Positions 33,837-42,626 of a stretch of DNA of 64,000 bases are shown one piece after another. Under the pieces are notes generated by a model. The model ran no database searches, had not been told where the DNA came from, and saw only the letters and a program-made list of their open reading frames with translations. Numbering within the stretch: the stretch's first letter is position 1; each line of letters starts with the position of its first letter. The stretch is from contig NZ_CP137573.1 in NCBI RefSeq assembly GCF_033343995.1, positions 868,001-932,000 on the forward strand, read 5' to 3'. Position numbers and translations under genes: made by a program. Origin of the DNA: Streptomyces sp. HUAS YS2 (GTDB lineage: Bacteria > Actinomycetota > Actinomycetes > Streptomycetales > Streptomycetaceae).

Positions 33837-34673
33837 TCAGGCGCCGGTGAATCCGGGCGGGCGCCGGGCCGCCTTCGCCGCGTAGCCCTCCCTCGCGTCG
33901 TCCGAGGTGAGGGTGAGCGCCGCGGCGAGGGCGGCGCGGTCGAGGGCGGCGGCCATGCCGTGGTCGGCGAAGGCGTCGATGTTCCGCTTGATCGCACGGA
34001 CGGCGAGCGGCGCGTTCGCGGCGATGGCCGCGGCGGTGTCCCGGGCGGCCGTGTCGAGGCCGTCGGGCGGCGTGACGAGCTGGACGAGGCCGAGCCGTTC
34101 GGCGGTGGCGGCGTCGACGCGACGGCCGGTGAGGGCCAGGTACTTGGCCCAGCCGGCCCCCGCGTCGCGGGCGATCCGCAGGTCTCCGCCGGCGTCGACG
34201 GCCACGCCGATCCCGGCCTCGGGCAGCGCGAACCTCGCGTCGTCGGCGGCGATCCTGACGTCCGCCATCAGCGCCAGTTCGAACCCGAAGCCGAGGCAGT
34301 AGCCCTGCACGGCCGCCACGATCGGCTGCGGCAGCCGGGCGAAGGCGGCGAAGCGCTCGTGGACCCAGCGGATGCCCTCGTCGTAGCGGTGCGTCCGCTC
34401 GGCGGCCGAATCACCGGTGATCGCCCCGCCGGGCGCGGTGACGTCGATCCCGGCGCAGAACGCCCGCCCCTCAGCCCGGAGCAGGACGACCCGCACGGAC
34501 GGGTCGAACCGGATCCGGTCGGCGAACACACCGAGCTGCCGACTCGCCTCCCAGCTCCACCCGTTGAGCTTCTCGGGCCGGCACAGCGTGAGCACCCCGA
34601 CGCCGCCCTCGGTCACTTCGAACCGGAGCCGCTCCTCCCCCGCCGGGATCTCCCGGTCCAGCGTGTCGATCAC
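33837..34673 (-). CDS. Enoyl-CoA hydratase/isomerase (crotonase) family
   Basis: 278 residues. The oxyanion-hole segments are 'AFCAGID' (71-77) and 'YCLGFGFELAL' (125-135). Both crotonase acid/base positions are Glu, at about 132 and 152 ('PEAGIG'). The C-terminal 'AIKRNIDAF' helix is typical. Both catalytic Glu present favours hydratase activity. Probably part of fatty-acid or aromatic acyl-CoA degradation, consistent with the lipid-type enzymes at 27-33 kb, though not in one operon with them. Confidence 0.9.
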   Translation of the reverse strand: MIDTLDREIPAGEERLRFEVTEGGVGVLTLCRPEKLNGWSWEASRQLGVFADRIRFDPSVRVVLLRAEGRAFCAGIDVTAPGGAITGDSAAERTHRYDEGIRWVHERFAAFARLPQPIVAAVQGYCLGFGFELALMADVRIAADDARFALPEAGIGVAVDAGGDLRIARDAGAGWAKYLALTGRRVDAATAERLGLVQLVTPPDGLDTAARDTAAAIAANAPLAVRAIKRNIDAFADHGMAAALDRAALAAALTLTSDDAREGYAAKAARRPPGFTGA

Positions 34674-34737
34674 CGCGCCCCACCCCCCTCCTGATGGAGC
34701 GTCAGGTTAGGGGTGCGGGGCGCGCACGGCAACGGGA

Positions 34738-35499
34738 TCAGCGGGCGAAGAGCTCGAACGACACGGCCGGGACGCCGTCGAAGCGGGCGGCCGTGCGCTC
34801 CGCGATGCCGGTGAGGAACTCGCGGACGTACTCCTCCGGCGCCTGGTCGGTCAGCGCCTCTATGTAGGCGCGGTGGCACAGCAGGGATTCGACCGCGCGC
34901 TCCATGCCGGGAGCGGCGGACGTGGCGTGCGTGGGGGTGGTGGAACCCGCGACGGCCACCCAGCGGACGCCGTTCCACGGCTCCAGGCCCTGCTCCGTCA
35001 ACTCCGGGAAGATCCAGCGGTTGCCCGCGTCGGCCGCCGCGTCCAGCGTGGCGCGGCCGACGGCCACGTGGTCGGGGGTGTTCCAGGGGCCGCCGGGCCC
35101 TGGGGTCCAGGTGTCGCGGTGGTTGAGCGTGATCACGAGTTCCGGGCGGTGCCGGCGGATCGCCGCCGCGATGTCCCGGCGCAGGCCGAGCCCGTACTCG
35201 ATCACGCCGTCCCGGTGGTCGAGGAACTCCACCGTGTCCACGCCCACGACCGCCGCGCTCGCGCGCTGCTCCTGCTCGCGGACCGCGGCGCATTCGGCCG
35301 GGTCGAGGGTGTCGATGCCCGCCTCGCCCCGGGTGGCGAGCAGGTAGACGACCTCCCGGCCGCCGTCCGTCCAGTCCGCGATCGCCGCGGCGCAGCCGTA
35401 CTCCAGGTCGTCGGGGTGGGCGACGACGGCGAGCGCGCGTCGCCAGTCGCCGGGCATCGGGTCGAGCGCGGGCGGGGTCGCTTCGGTCTTGTCGATCAT
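34738..35499 (-). CDS. PIG-L family deacetylase
   Basis: 253 residues. The zinc/catalytic motif 'AHPDDLEYG' puts ligands at H28, D31 and a later His ('NTPDHVAVG', about residue 121), with catalytic D30. It belongs to the LmbE/MshB-type superfamily that removes N-acetyl groups from GlcNAc derivatives such as mycothiol precursors, bacillithiol or antibiotics. The short length and absence of neighbouring mycothiol genes leave the substrate open. Convergent overlaps are absent; it lies 26 bp after the SIS gene on the same strand. Confidence 0.9.
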   Translation of the reverse strand: MIDKTEATPPALDPMPGDWRRALAVVAHPDDLEYGCAAAIADWTDGGREVVYLLATRGEAGIDTLDPAECAAVREQEQRASAAVVGVDTVEFLDHRDGVIEYGLGLRRDIAAAIRRHRPELVITLNHRDTWTPGPGGPWNTPDHVAVGRATLDAAADAGNRWIFPELTEQGLEPWNGVRWVAVAGSTTPTHATSAAPGMERAVESLLCHRAYIEALTDQAPEEYVREFLTGIAERTAARFDGVPAVSFELFAR

Positions 35500-35525
35500 G
35501 GCCGCACCCTACCCGCGCCGAGCGG

Positions 35526-36419
35526 TCAGGCGGCGCCGGTCAGGATGACCGAGCGGGCCAGGTTGCGGGGGCGGTCCGGGTTGAGCCCGCGGCGGCCCGC
35601 GAGGGCGACGGCCAGCCGCTGGACGCGGACGAGGGCGGCGACCGGGTCGAGCGCGTCGGCGGCGAACAGGGCGCTGGTGGACTCGACTTCGTCGGCGAGG
35701 CCGGACGGGACGGGGCCGAAGCACCAGACCAGGCTGGTCCGGTCGCTGATGCTGATCGGGCCGTGGCGGTACTCCATCGCCGCGTACGACTCGGTCCACG
35801 CGCGGGCCGCCTCGCGGAGCTTGAGCGCCGCCTCGTCGGCGAGGCCGACCGTCCAGCCGGTGCCGAGGAAGGTGAACTGGCCGCGCAGCTCCCAGGATCG
35901 GGGCAGCGGCTCGTACAGGGCGAGTTCGGCGTCCGTGATCGACGGGGCGAGGTCCACGCCGAGTCCGGCCCGCAGGAGTTGCAGGGCCGTGGTGGCGAAC
36001 CGGGTCTGGACGACGGACCGTTCGTCGGCGAAGCCGAGGTCGAGCACCACGTCCCCGCGGCGCCCGGCCGGGCTGTCGGGCACCCCGGTGAGGACGAGGG
36101 TGGGGACGCGGCCCTGGGCGAGGGCGAGGAGGTCGGCCACCTCGGTCGTCGTGCCGGAGCGGGTCAGGGCCACGATCCGGTCGTAGCCGCGGCCGATCGG
36201 CGTCGGGTCGGAGGCGGGGAAGGCGTCGGTCTCGCCTGCGCCCAGGGACTCACGCAGCGCCGCGTAGGCGCGGGCCATGAAGTACGAGGTGCCGCAGCCG
36301 ACGACGGCCACCCGCTCGCCCCGGCGGGGCAGCAGGTCGGCCTGCGCGACGGCGATGTCGGCGGCGCGACGCCAGCAGTCGGGCTGGCCGGCGATCTCGG
36401 CGGTGACGTGCGCGGTCAT
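35526..36419 (-). CDS. SIS-domain sugar-phosphate protein
   Basis: 297 residues with two SIS modules. First: 'VAVVGCGTSYFMARAYAAL' (about 38-56) and 'VALTRSGTTTEVADLLAL'. Second: 'FLGTGWTVGLADEAALKLREA' followed by 'AAMEYRHGPISI', the GlmS/AgaS-like isomerase signature. It likely acts on amino-sugar phosphates as isomerase or deaminase, or as a regulator sensing them. It is flanked upstream by a GntR/LacI regulator on the same strand that plausibly controls it, and downstream by a PIG-L deacetylase, together suggestive of amino-sugar metabolism. Confidence 0.88.
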   Translation of the reverse strand: MTAHVTAEIAGQPDCWRRAADIAVAQADLLPRRGERVAVVGCGTSYFMARAYAALRESLGAGETDAFPASDPTPIGRGYDRIVALTRSGTTTEVADLLALAQGRVPTLVLTGVPDSPAGRRGDVVLDLGFADERSVVQTRFATTALQLLRAGLGVDLAPSITDAELALYEPLPRSWELRGQFTFLGTGWTVGLADEAALKLREAARAWTESYAAMEYRHGPISISDRTSLVWCFGPVPSGLADEVESTSALFAADALDPVAALVRVQRLAVALAGRRGLNPDRPRNLARSVILTGAA

Positions 36420-36489
36420 GTCCGGGTCCTCTCGTCTGGGCGGTCCGGACGGATTTCTATCCCGGCTCGGGGGAGCGCACCATGAGCAA

Positions 36490-37620
36490 TCAGTGAGCAG
36501 GACTTGGACTTTTGTGCGGGCCCGCCGCTCCGCAGGACGCCCGGACGACCAACCGGGGCCGCAGCCGCACCTGGTGGAGCGGGCTGGCGTCGCCGTCGGC
36601 GAGGCGGCGCAGCAGGATCTGCGCGGCCAGCCGGCCCACCTGGAACTTGGGCGGAGAGACGGCGGTCAGCGGGGTCTCGGCGACGTCCGCGAACTCGTTG
36701 TCGTAGCTGACCAGCGCCAGGTCCCGGGGCACGTCGAGTCCGGCGCGGCGGGCCGCCGCGAGCACCAGCGTGGCCTCGCGGTCGCCGAAGCAGAGCGCGG
36801 CGGTGGCCCCCGCGGCGCGCACGGCTGCCACCGCCGCGTCGGCGCGGGCCGCGTCCCAGTCCGCCATCGGCCCCTGGACGCGGACCGGTTCGCGCAGCCC
36901 GAGGTCGGCGACGGCCCGCGCGAACCCGGACTCCAGGGGCGCGCTGGTGGGCGCGTCGGAGCGGACGACGAGCGCGAGCCTTTCGTGGCCGAGCCCGCGC
37001 AGGTGCCGGACGGCGTCGTAGGCGCCGCCCTCGTGGTCGGTGCAGACGTGCTCGGTCGGGTCGCCGGGCCCGTACGCGGCGAGCCGGCGCTCGACGAGCA
37101 CCGCGGGCACCGGCAGCGCGAGGAGTTCCTCGGCGCGCCGGCCCGGGTCGGTCGCGGTGTGCAGGGTGGGGGCGAGGAGCAGTCCGTGCACCCCGGAGGA
37201 GAGCAGCCGGGCGACGGCGGCGTCCTCCTCGGCGGGGTCGTAGGACGAGCAGGCGAGGACGAGCCGGGCGCCGGCGCCGGCGAGTTCCTTCTCGATGCCC
37301 TGGAGCACGCGCGGGTAGTAGAACGCGGTGTCGGGGACGACGACCCCGACGATCCGGCGGCGCGCGGCCTCCTCGTCGTACCGCTGGGCGGCGAACGTGC
37401 CCGCGCCCTGGCGGCGTTCGACGAGTCCGAGCGCGACGAGGTCCTCGTACGCGCGGCGCACCGTGGTGACCGACAGGCCGGTCTCCACGGCCAGCGCGCG
37501 TTCGGTGGGGAGCTTGCTGCCGGGGGGCCAGGTCCCGTCGAGGATGCCGCGCCGCAGTTCGGCCATGAGGGTCCGGAACTTCAGTTCGCGCCCGCTCGTG
37601 GGTACGTCGTCCCGCGCCAC
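36490..37620 (-). CDS. GntR-type DNA-binding / LacI-type ligand-binding chimeric regulator
   Basis: 376 residues from GTG 37620. Residues 10-78 form a GntR winged helix ('GILDGTWPPGSKLPTERALA', 'SVTTVRRAYEDLVALGLV'). Residues 88-360 form a periplasmic-binding-like LacI sensor ('IVGVVVPDTAFYYPRVLQGIE', 'VSYDNEFADVAETPLTAVSPP'). This AraR-like architecture responds to sugars. The adjacent SIS-domain gene, 70 bp downstream, is the obvious target. Confidence 0.92.
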   Translation of the reverse strand: MARDDVPTSGRELKFRTLMAELRRGILDGTWPPGSKLPTERALAVETGLSVTTVRRAYEDLVALGLVERRQGAGTFAAQRYDEEAARRRIVGVVVPDTAFYYPRVLQGIEKELAGAGARLVLACSSYDPAEEDAAVARLLSSGVHGLLLAPTLHTATDPGRRAEELLALPVPAVLVERRLAAYGPGDPTEHVCTDHEGGAYDAVRHLRGLGHERLALVVRSDAPTSAPLESGFARAVADLGLREPVRVQGPMADWDAARADAAVAAVRAAGATAALCFGDREATLVLAAARRAGLDVPRDLALVSYDNEFADVAETPLTAVSPPKFQVGRLAAQILLRRLADGDASPLHQVRLRPRLVVRASCGAAGPHKSPSPAH

Positions 37621-37703
37621 CCGGACCCCTGACCTCGCGCCGTTTGCTGTCGGATTGCGCGGCGAATACTATCCCCGGCCCCACGGTCGCGGTCTAGACC
37701 TCG

Positions 37704-38696
37704 TCAGGCACGAGGACCTGGCTGCCGCAGCTCCCGGACGAGTGCGCCGGCGGTCGCGGCGACGGCCGCGTCGTCCGGCGCGGCGGTCGCCGCGGTGCGC
37801 CGGGTGAGGACGACCAGGATCACCGGAGCGCCGGACGGCGGGACGGCGATGGCGATGTCGTGCGCGCCGCCGTACGAGGAGGTCGTGCCGGTCTTGTCAC
37901 CGACGGTCCAGCCGTCCGGCAGCCCGGCCCTGATCCGCTTGTCGCCCGTCTCGGTGGCCCGCAGCCACGCGTTCAGCCGGTCGCGGTCGGCGGGGACGAG
38001 CGCCCCACCGTCGTCCGGTCCTGCCACGAGCGGGACGAAGGAGCGCCGGAGCGCCGCGGGCGTCGTCGTGTCCCGCCGCTCCCCCGGCCGCCAGTCGTTG
38101 AGTTCGGGTTCCCAGCGGTCGAGGCGGGTGACCGGGTCGCCGAGCGAGCGGAAGAAGCGGGTCAGGCCGGCCGGGCCGCCGAGCTCCTTCAGGACCAGGT
38201 TGCCGGCGGTGTTGTCGCTGCGGGTCACGGTGGCGTGGCACAGCTCCGCCATGGTCATACCGGCGGCGCCGCGCCCCTCGGTGACGGGTGAGTTCGGCAC
38301 CTCGTCGGCGGCCGTCCAGTGGACGGTCCGCTCCATGAGGCCGGGGTCGGTCCGGCGGGCCTTCTGGAGGACGGCGGCGCAGGCGAAGGCCTTGAAGACG
38401 GACAGGATGGGGAAGGACTCGTCGGCGCGGTGCGCGACGGTCCGTCCGGTCCCGGTGTCGTACGCCACCGCGCCGATGCGGACGGCGCGTTCGCGCTCCA
38501 GCTTCCGCAGCGTGGCGGTGAGCGCCGGGGTCGCGTCCGCCGCAACGGGCGCGGCGGACGTGACGGCGGGCCGGTCCGAGGCCGGGTCGGGGGCGGGGGC
38601 GGGAGCCGCGCAGGCCGCGGTGCCGCCGAGCAGGAGGGCCAGGAGGAGCGCGCCCATGCGCGGCCCCGCCTCGGTTCGTAAGTGGGTGAGGTTCAT
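37704..38696 (-). CDS. Class A beta-lactamase
   Basis: 330 residues from ATG 38696 (GAGGTGG site). Signal segment 1-28 with Cys29 and a weak lipobox, so it is secreted or lipid-anchored. All class A motifs are present: S99-V-F-K102, S160-D-N162, E196 in 'WEPELN' (Ambler 166) and K268-T-G270. It therefore should hydrolyse penicillins in the extracellular space. No blaI/blaA regulator is adjacent. Divergent from the thioesterase gene. Confidence 0.95.
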   Translation of the reverse strand: MNLTHLRTEAGPRMGALLLALLLGGTAACAAPAPAPDPASDRPAVTSAAPVAADATPALTATLRKLERERAVRIGAVAYDTGTGRTVAHRADESFPILSVFKAFACAAVLQKARRTDPGLMERTVHWTAADEVPNSPVTEGRGAAGMTMAELCHATVTRSDNTAGNLVLKELGGPAGLTRFFRSLGDPVTRLDRWEPELNDWRPGERRDTTTPAALRRSFVPLVAGPDDGGALVPADRDRLNAWLRATETGDKRIRAGLPDGWTVGDKTGTTSSYGGAHDIAIAVPPSGAPVILVVLTRRTAATAAPDDAAVAATAGALVRELRQPGPRA

Positions 38697-38813
38697 ACCG
38701 CCCACCTCAACATCCACGACCGTGCCCTGTCCAAGAGACACGGCCCGGGAGATCACCCCGTGGGATCATGGGAGGGAGGAACGCCACGGGGCAATCGAGG
38801 GGGTCGACCGACC

Positions 38814-39236
38814 ATGACGGAACCGTTCACGTTGCGCATCGTCGTCCGGGGTTACGAGCTCGACACCCAGGGACATCTCAATCAGGCCGTCTACCTGCAG
38901 TACTGCGAGCATCTGCGGTGGGAGAGCATGCGTGCGGCCGGTATCTCGCAGGCCGCGCTGATCGACACCGGCGTCGGCCCGGCGGCGCTGGAGCAGACGA
39001 TGCGCTTCCACCGGGAACTGCGTGGCGGTGACGAGGTCGACGTGACCTGCTCCTGGGTCTGGGGCGAGGGGAAGACGTTCCGGATGGAGCAGGAGATCCG
39101 CCGGGCCGACGGCGTCCTGGCCTGCGAGGTCTCCTGCGTCGCCGGGCTCCTCGACCTCGAGAAGCGGAAGCTGCTTCCGAATCCGGCCGAATATTTCGCC
39201 AAGTTGGCCGAGCACCCGGAGATCATGGGGCTCTGA
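38814..39236 (+). CDS. Hot-dog-fold acyl-CoA thioesterase
   Basis: 140 residues. The 4-hydroxybenzoyl-CoA-thioesterase-type signature 'YELDTQGHLNQAVYLQYCEHLRWE' starts near residue 14 and includes the catalytic Asp17 and the GHxN motif. 'TMRFHRELRGGDEV' and 'GVLACEVSCVAGLLD' complete the hot-dog fold. It hydrolyses an acyl-CoA in the cytoplasm; chain preference is not visible. Monocistronic, convergent with gluD. Confidence 0.88.
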   Translation: MTEPFTLRIVVRGYELDTQGHLNQAVYLQYCEHLRWESMRAAGISQAALIDTGVGPAALEQTMRFHRELRGGDEVDVTCSWVWGEGKTFRMEQEIRRADGVLACEVSCVAGLLDLEKRKLLPNPAEYFAKLAEHPEIMGL

Positions 39237-39258
39237 CTCCCGGCCATCGGGCTCCGGC

Positions 39259-40173
39259 TCACTTCGTGCCGTCCGGCGGGACGACGTGCTCGCCGGGGGT
39301 CGCCAGCTCTTCGACCGCGTCCGCCCCGACGACGGCGCCGGTGCTCTTCCGGCCGCGCCTGAGCCGCCGTTCCAGCCAGCTCGCGAAGGTCGTGAGGGCG
39401 AAGTTGAGCACGATGAAGATCACGGCGACGACGGTGAAGCTCGCGATGGTGTTGGCCCCGTAGTTGGCGCTCATCGGACGGACCGAGGCGAGCAGCTCGG
39501 AGAAGCCGAGCATCGCGCCGCCCAGGGCGGTGTCCTTGACGATGACGACGAGCTGGCTGACCAGCGCGGGCAGCATCGCGGTGACCGCCTGCGGCAGCAG
39601 GACGAACGTCATGATCTGGCCCTTGCGCATGCCGATCGCCTTGGCGGCGTCCGTCTGCCCCTGGGGCAGCGCGAGGATGCCGGCCCGGACGACCTCGGCG
39701 AGCACGGAGGCGTTGTAGAGGACGAGGCCGATGACGACGGCGTACAGCGGGCGGCTCTCCGGGCTGATGTCGGTGAACTCGGAGAGCGCGGCGTTCGCGA
39801 AGAGCATCAGGATCAGCACGGGGATGGCGCGGAAGAACTCCACGACGGCGCCCGCCGTGCCGCGCACCCACCGGTGGTCGGAGAGCCGCGCGATGCCGAG
39901 GACGGCGCCGAGCGGCAGCGCGATCACCATCGAGAGGGCCGCGGCGATCAGGGTGTTCTTCAGGGCGGGCAGCAGATAGGTGCTCCACACCCGGGAGTCG
40001 GTGAAGAACGGCTCCCACTTGGGCCATTCGAGCTGCCCCTTGTCGGCGAGGCTCGCGACCACCCACCAGACCACCGCGGCGAGCGCGATCAGGAACAGGC
40101 CGGTGTAGAGGAGGTTGCGCCGCCGGGCCCGCGGGCCGGGGACGTCGTACAGGACGGTGGCGTCGCGCTTCAT
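39259..40173 (-). CDS. gluD: Glutamate ABC transporter permease GluD
   Basis: 304 residues, HisM-type. Hydrophobic segments at about 23-45, 70-95, 105-130 and beyond, with the EAA loop 'TDAAKAIGMRKGQIMTFVLLPQAV'. The C-terminal 40 residues are charged and cytoplasmic. ATGA overlap with gluC. Last gene of the gluABCD operon, which imports glutamate (and probably aspartate) in actinobacteria. Confidence 0.92.
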   Translation of the reverse strand: MKRDATVLYDVPGPRARRRNLLYTGLFLIALAAVVWWVVASLADKGQLEWPKWEPFFTDSRVWSTYLLPALKNTLIAAALSMVIALPLGAVLGIARLSDHRWVRGTAGAVVEFFRAIPVLILMLFANAALSEFTDISPESRPLYAVVIGLVLYNASVLAEVVRAGILALPQGQTDAAKAIGMRKGQIMTFVLLPQAVTAMLPALVSQLVVIVKDTALGGAMLGFSELLASVRPMSANYGANTIASFTVVAVIFIVLNFALTTFASWLERRLRRGRKSTGAVVGADAVEELATPGEHVVPPDGTK

Positions 40174-40835
40174 CGCTTCACCGCCACCTTCTTGGCGACC
40201 CAGCCGAGGAACAGGCCGGTCGGCAGGGTGAGGCAGATGAAGCCGACCGCGAAGATCGCCGAGATGAGGATGAGCTGGGCCTCGTTCTCGATCATCTCCC
40301 GCATCAGCAGGGCCGCTTCGGCGACGCCGATGGCCGCGGCGACGGTGGTGTTCTTGGTGAGCGCGATGAGCACGTTGGCCAGCGGGCCGACGACCGAGCG
40401 GAAGGCCTGGGGCAGCACGATGAGCCGCAGCACCTGTGGGAAGCTCAGCCCGATGGCGCGGGCGGCCTCGACCTGGCCGATGGGGACGGTGTTGATGCCG
40501 GAGCGCACGGCCTCGCAGACGAACGCCGAGGTGTAGGCGATCAGTCCGAGCACGGCGAGCCGGAAATTGATGGTGGTGAAGTCGTCCGCGCCCAGGCTCA
40601 CGTTGAGGGTCTGGAAGAGGCCGAGCGAGGTGAAGACGATGATGACGGTGAGGGGGATGTTGCGGACGATGTTCACGTAGGCGGTGCCGAAGCCCCGCAT
40701 CAGGGGGACGGGGCTGACCCGCATGGCGGCCAGCAGCGTCCCCCAGATCAGGGAGCCGATCGCGGAGTAGACGGTGAGCTGCACCGTCACCCAGAAGGCT
40801 CCCAGCAGGTCGTAACCTTCGAGGAAATCGAACAC
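40170..40835 (-). CDS. gluC: Glutamate ABC transporter permease GluC
   Basis: 221 residues, polar-amino-acid permease. 'AFWVTVQLTVYSAIGSLIWGTLLAAMR' begins the first helices. The EAA loop is 'VEAARAIGLSFPQVLRLIVLPQAF'. Ten nt separate it from gluB, and ATGA couples it to gluD, with which it forms the heterodimeric channel. Confidence 0.92.
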   Translation of the reverse strand: MFDFLEGYDLLGAFWVTVQLTVYSAIGSLIWGTLLAAMRVSPVPLMRGFGTAYVNIVRNIPLTVIIVFTSLGLFQTLNVSLGADDFTTINFRLAVLGLIAYTSAFVCEAVRSGINTVPIGQVEAARAIGLSFPQVLRLIVLPQAFRSVVGPLANVLIALTKNTTVAAAIGVAEAALLMREMIENEAQLILISAIFAVGFICLTLPTGLFLGWVAKKVAVKR

Positions 40836-40845
40836 GGCGGCCTGC

Positions 40846-41688
40846 TCACTTGACGATGACGCCGATCTCCGGTGCGGGCTCGTTCTGGTAGTTCGCCGGA
40901 CCGAAGTTCTTCTTCACGTAGGTGTCCCAGGACCCGTCCTCGACCATCTTCTCGAGCGCGGTGTTGATCTCGGCCTTGAGCTCGCTGCCCTTCTGGACTC
41001 CGATGCCGTAGTTCTCGTTGCTCATCTTGAAGCCGCCGAGCTTGAACTTGCCCTTGAACTCGTCCTGCGCCGCGTAGCCGGCCAGGATCGAGTCGTCGGT
41101 GGTCAGCGCGTCGACGGCCTTGTTCTCGAGACCGGTCAGGCACTCCGAGTACCCGCCGTACTCCTGCAGCTGGGCGTCGGGCGCGAGCTTGGTCTTGACG
41201 TTCTGCGCGGACGTGGAGCCGGTGACCGAGCAGAGCTTCTTGTTGTTGAGGTCGGCGGGCTTGGTGATGCTGTCGTCGTCCGCCCGGACCAGCACGTCCT
41301 GGTGCGCCAGGAGGTACGGTCCGGCGAAGTCGACCTTCTTCGCCCGCTCGTCGTTGATCGAGTACGAGGCCGCGATGAAGTCGACGTCGCCGCGCTGCAG
41401 CAGCGTCTCGCGGTCGGCGCTCTTGGCCTCCTTCCAGACGATGTCGCTCGGATCGTGGCCGAGTTCCTTGGCGATGTACGTCGCCACGTCGACATCGAAG
41501 CCGGTGTACGTGCCGTCCGGCGTCTTCAGGCCGATGCCGGGCTGGTCGAACTTGATCCCGACGGTGATCTTGTCGTCGTCACCGCCGCCGCCGCCCCCGC
41601 CGTTGTCGCTGCAGGCGCCGGCGGCCAGGGCGAGCGCGGCCGCGGCGGCCGCGGCCAGGGTGGCCTTGCGGCCCTTGGATCGGTTCAT
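40846..41688 (-). CDS. gluB: Glutamate-binding lipoprotein GluB
   Basis: 280 residues from ATG 41688, preferred to GTG 41697 for spacing to AGGGG. The lipobox 'LAAGACS' gives a lipidated Cys near residue 26, followed by a Gly/Asp linker. The SBP_bac_3 fold is clear ('ITVGIKFDQPGIGLKTPDG', 'GFDVDVATYIAKELG', 'VDFIAASYSINDERAKKVDFAGPY'). It captures extracellular glutamate for GluCD. Confidence 0.94.
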   Translation of the reverse strand: MNRSKGRKATLAAAAAAALALAAGACSDNGGGGGGGDDDKITVGIKFDQPGIGLKTPDGTYTGFDVDVATYIAKELGHDPSDIVWKEAKSADRETLLQRGDVDFIAASYSINDERAKKVDFAGPYLLAHQDVLVRADDDSITKPADLNNKKLCSVTGSTSAQNVKTKLAPDAQLQEYGGYSECLTGLENKAVDALTTDDSILAGYAAQDEFKGKFKLGGFKMSNENYGIGVQKGSELKAEINTALEKMVEDGSWDTYVKKNFGPANYQNEPAPEIGVIVK

Positions 41689-41727
41689 GATGTTCACCCC
41701 TGGGGGTCGTGCGCCTCTGGTGCGGCG

Positions 41728-42504
41728 TCAGTGATGCAGGATCTTCGACAGGAAGTCCTTGGCCCGCTCGCTGCGCGGGTTGCTGAAGAACTCGTCCGGG
41801 GTGGTCTCCTCGACGATCCGCCCGTCGGCCATGAAGACGACCCGGTTGGCGGCGGAGCGGGCGAAGCCCATCTCATGGGTGACGACCACCATGGTCATGC
41901 CGTCCCGGGCGAGCTGCTGCATGACCTCCAGGACCTCGTTGATCATCTCGGGGTCGAGGGCGGAGGTCGGCTCGTCGAAGAGCATCACCTTGGGGTCCAT
42001 GGCGAGCGCGCGGGCGATCGCGACGCGCTGCTGCTGGCCGCCGGAGAGCTGAGCCGGGTACTTGTCCGCCTGCGAGGCGACGCCGACCCGGTCGAGCAGT
42101 TGCCGGCCGCGTGTCTCGGCGGCCTTCTTGTCCTTCTTGCGCACCCGGATCTGGCCGAGCGTGACGTTCTCCAGGACGGTCTTGTGGGCGAACAGGTTGA
42201 AGGACTGGAAGACCATGCCGACGTCGGCGCGCAGTCCGGCCAGCTCGCGGCCCTCGGCGGGCAGCGGGCGACCGTCGACGAAGATCTCGCCCGAGTCGAT
42301 GGTCTCCAGCCGGTTGATGGCGCGGCAGAGCGTGGACTTCCCCGATCCCGACGGGCCGATGACGACGACGACCTCGCCGCGGTCGATGGTCAGGTCGATG
42401 CTCTGGAGCACGTGGAGCGCGCCGAAGTGCTTGTCGACGTTCTTCAGCACGACCAAGGCGTTGCCGGTGTCGACATCGGCGCGCGTCTTCTCCGGGTGGG
42501 GCAT
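41728..42504 (-). CDS. gluA: Glutamate ABC transporter ATPase GluA
   Basis: 258 residues. Walker A 'GPSGSGKS', Q-loop 'VFQSFNLF', signature 'LSGGQQQR', Walker B '[14 protein letters not shown]' and H-loop 'VVTHEM', all canonical for polar amino acid ATPases. First gene of gluABCD, with its promoter presumably in 42505-42588 behind the strong terminator of the next gene. Confidence 0.95.
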   Translation of the reverse strand: MPHPEKTRADVDTGNALVVLKNVDKHFGALHVLQSIDLTIDRGEVVVVIGPSGSGKSTLCRAINRLETIDSGEIFVDGRPLPAEGRELAGLRADVGMVFQSFNLFAHKTVLENVTLGQIRVRKKDKKAAETRGRQLLDRVGVASQADKYPAQLSGGQQQRVAIARALAMDPKVMLFDEPTSALDPEMINEVLEVMQQLARDGMTMVVVTHEMGFARSAANRVVFMADGRIVEETTPDEFFSNPRSERAKDFLSKILHH

Positions 42505-42588
42505 GGCACCCTCCTGGGGTCACCGTCGTCCCGCTTGCCGTCCCTTCTCACGTTCATGCTCCGCCCTCCGCGATCCGGCCGCACGCCG

Positions 42589-42626
42589 GGCCTCCGGGGG
42601 CGCCGGGCCCGGCGCCCCCGGAGGCC
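42589..42626 (-). terminator. Very strong terminator of the helical-repeat gene
   Basis: A 16-bp perfect stem (42589-42604 / 42611-42626) around GGGCCC, itself self-complementary. It lies immediately beyond the stop codon at 42627-42629 of the minus-strand 1122-residue gene and isolates gluABCD from it. Confidence 0.85.
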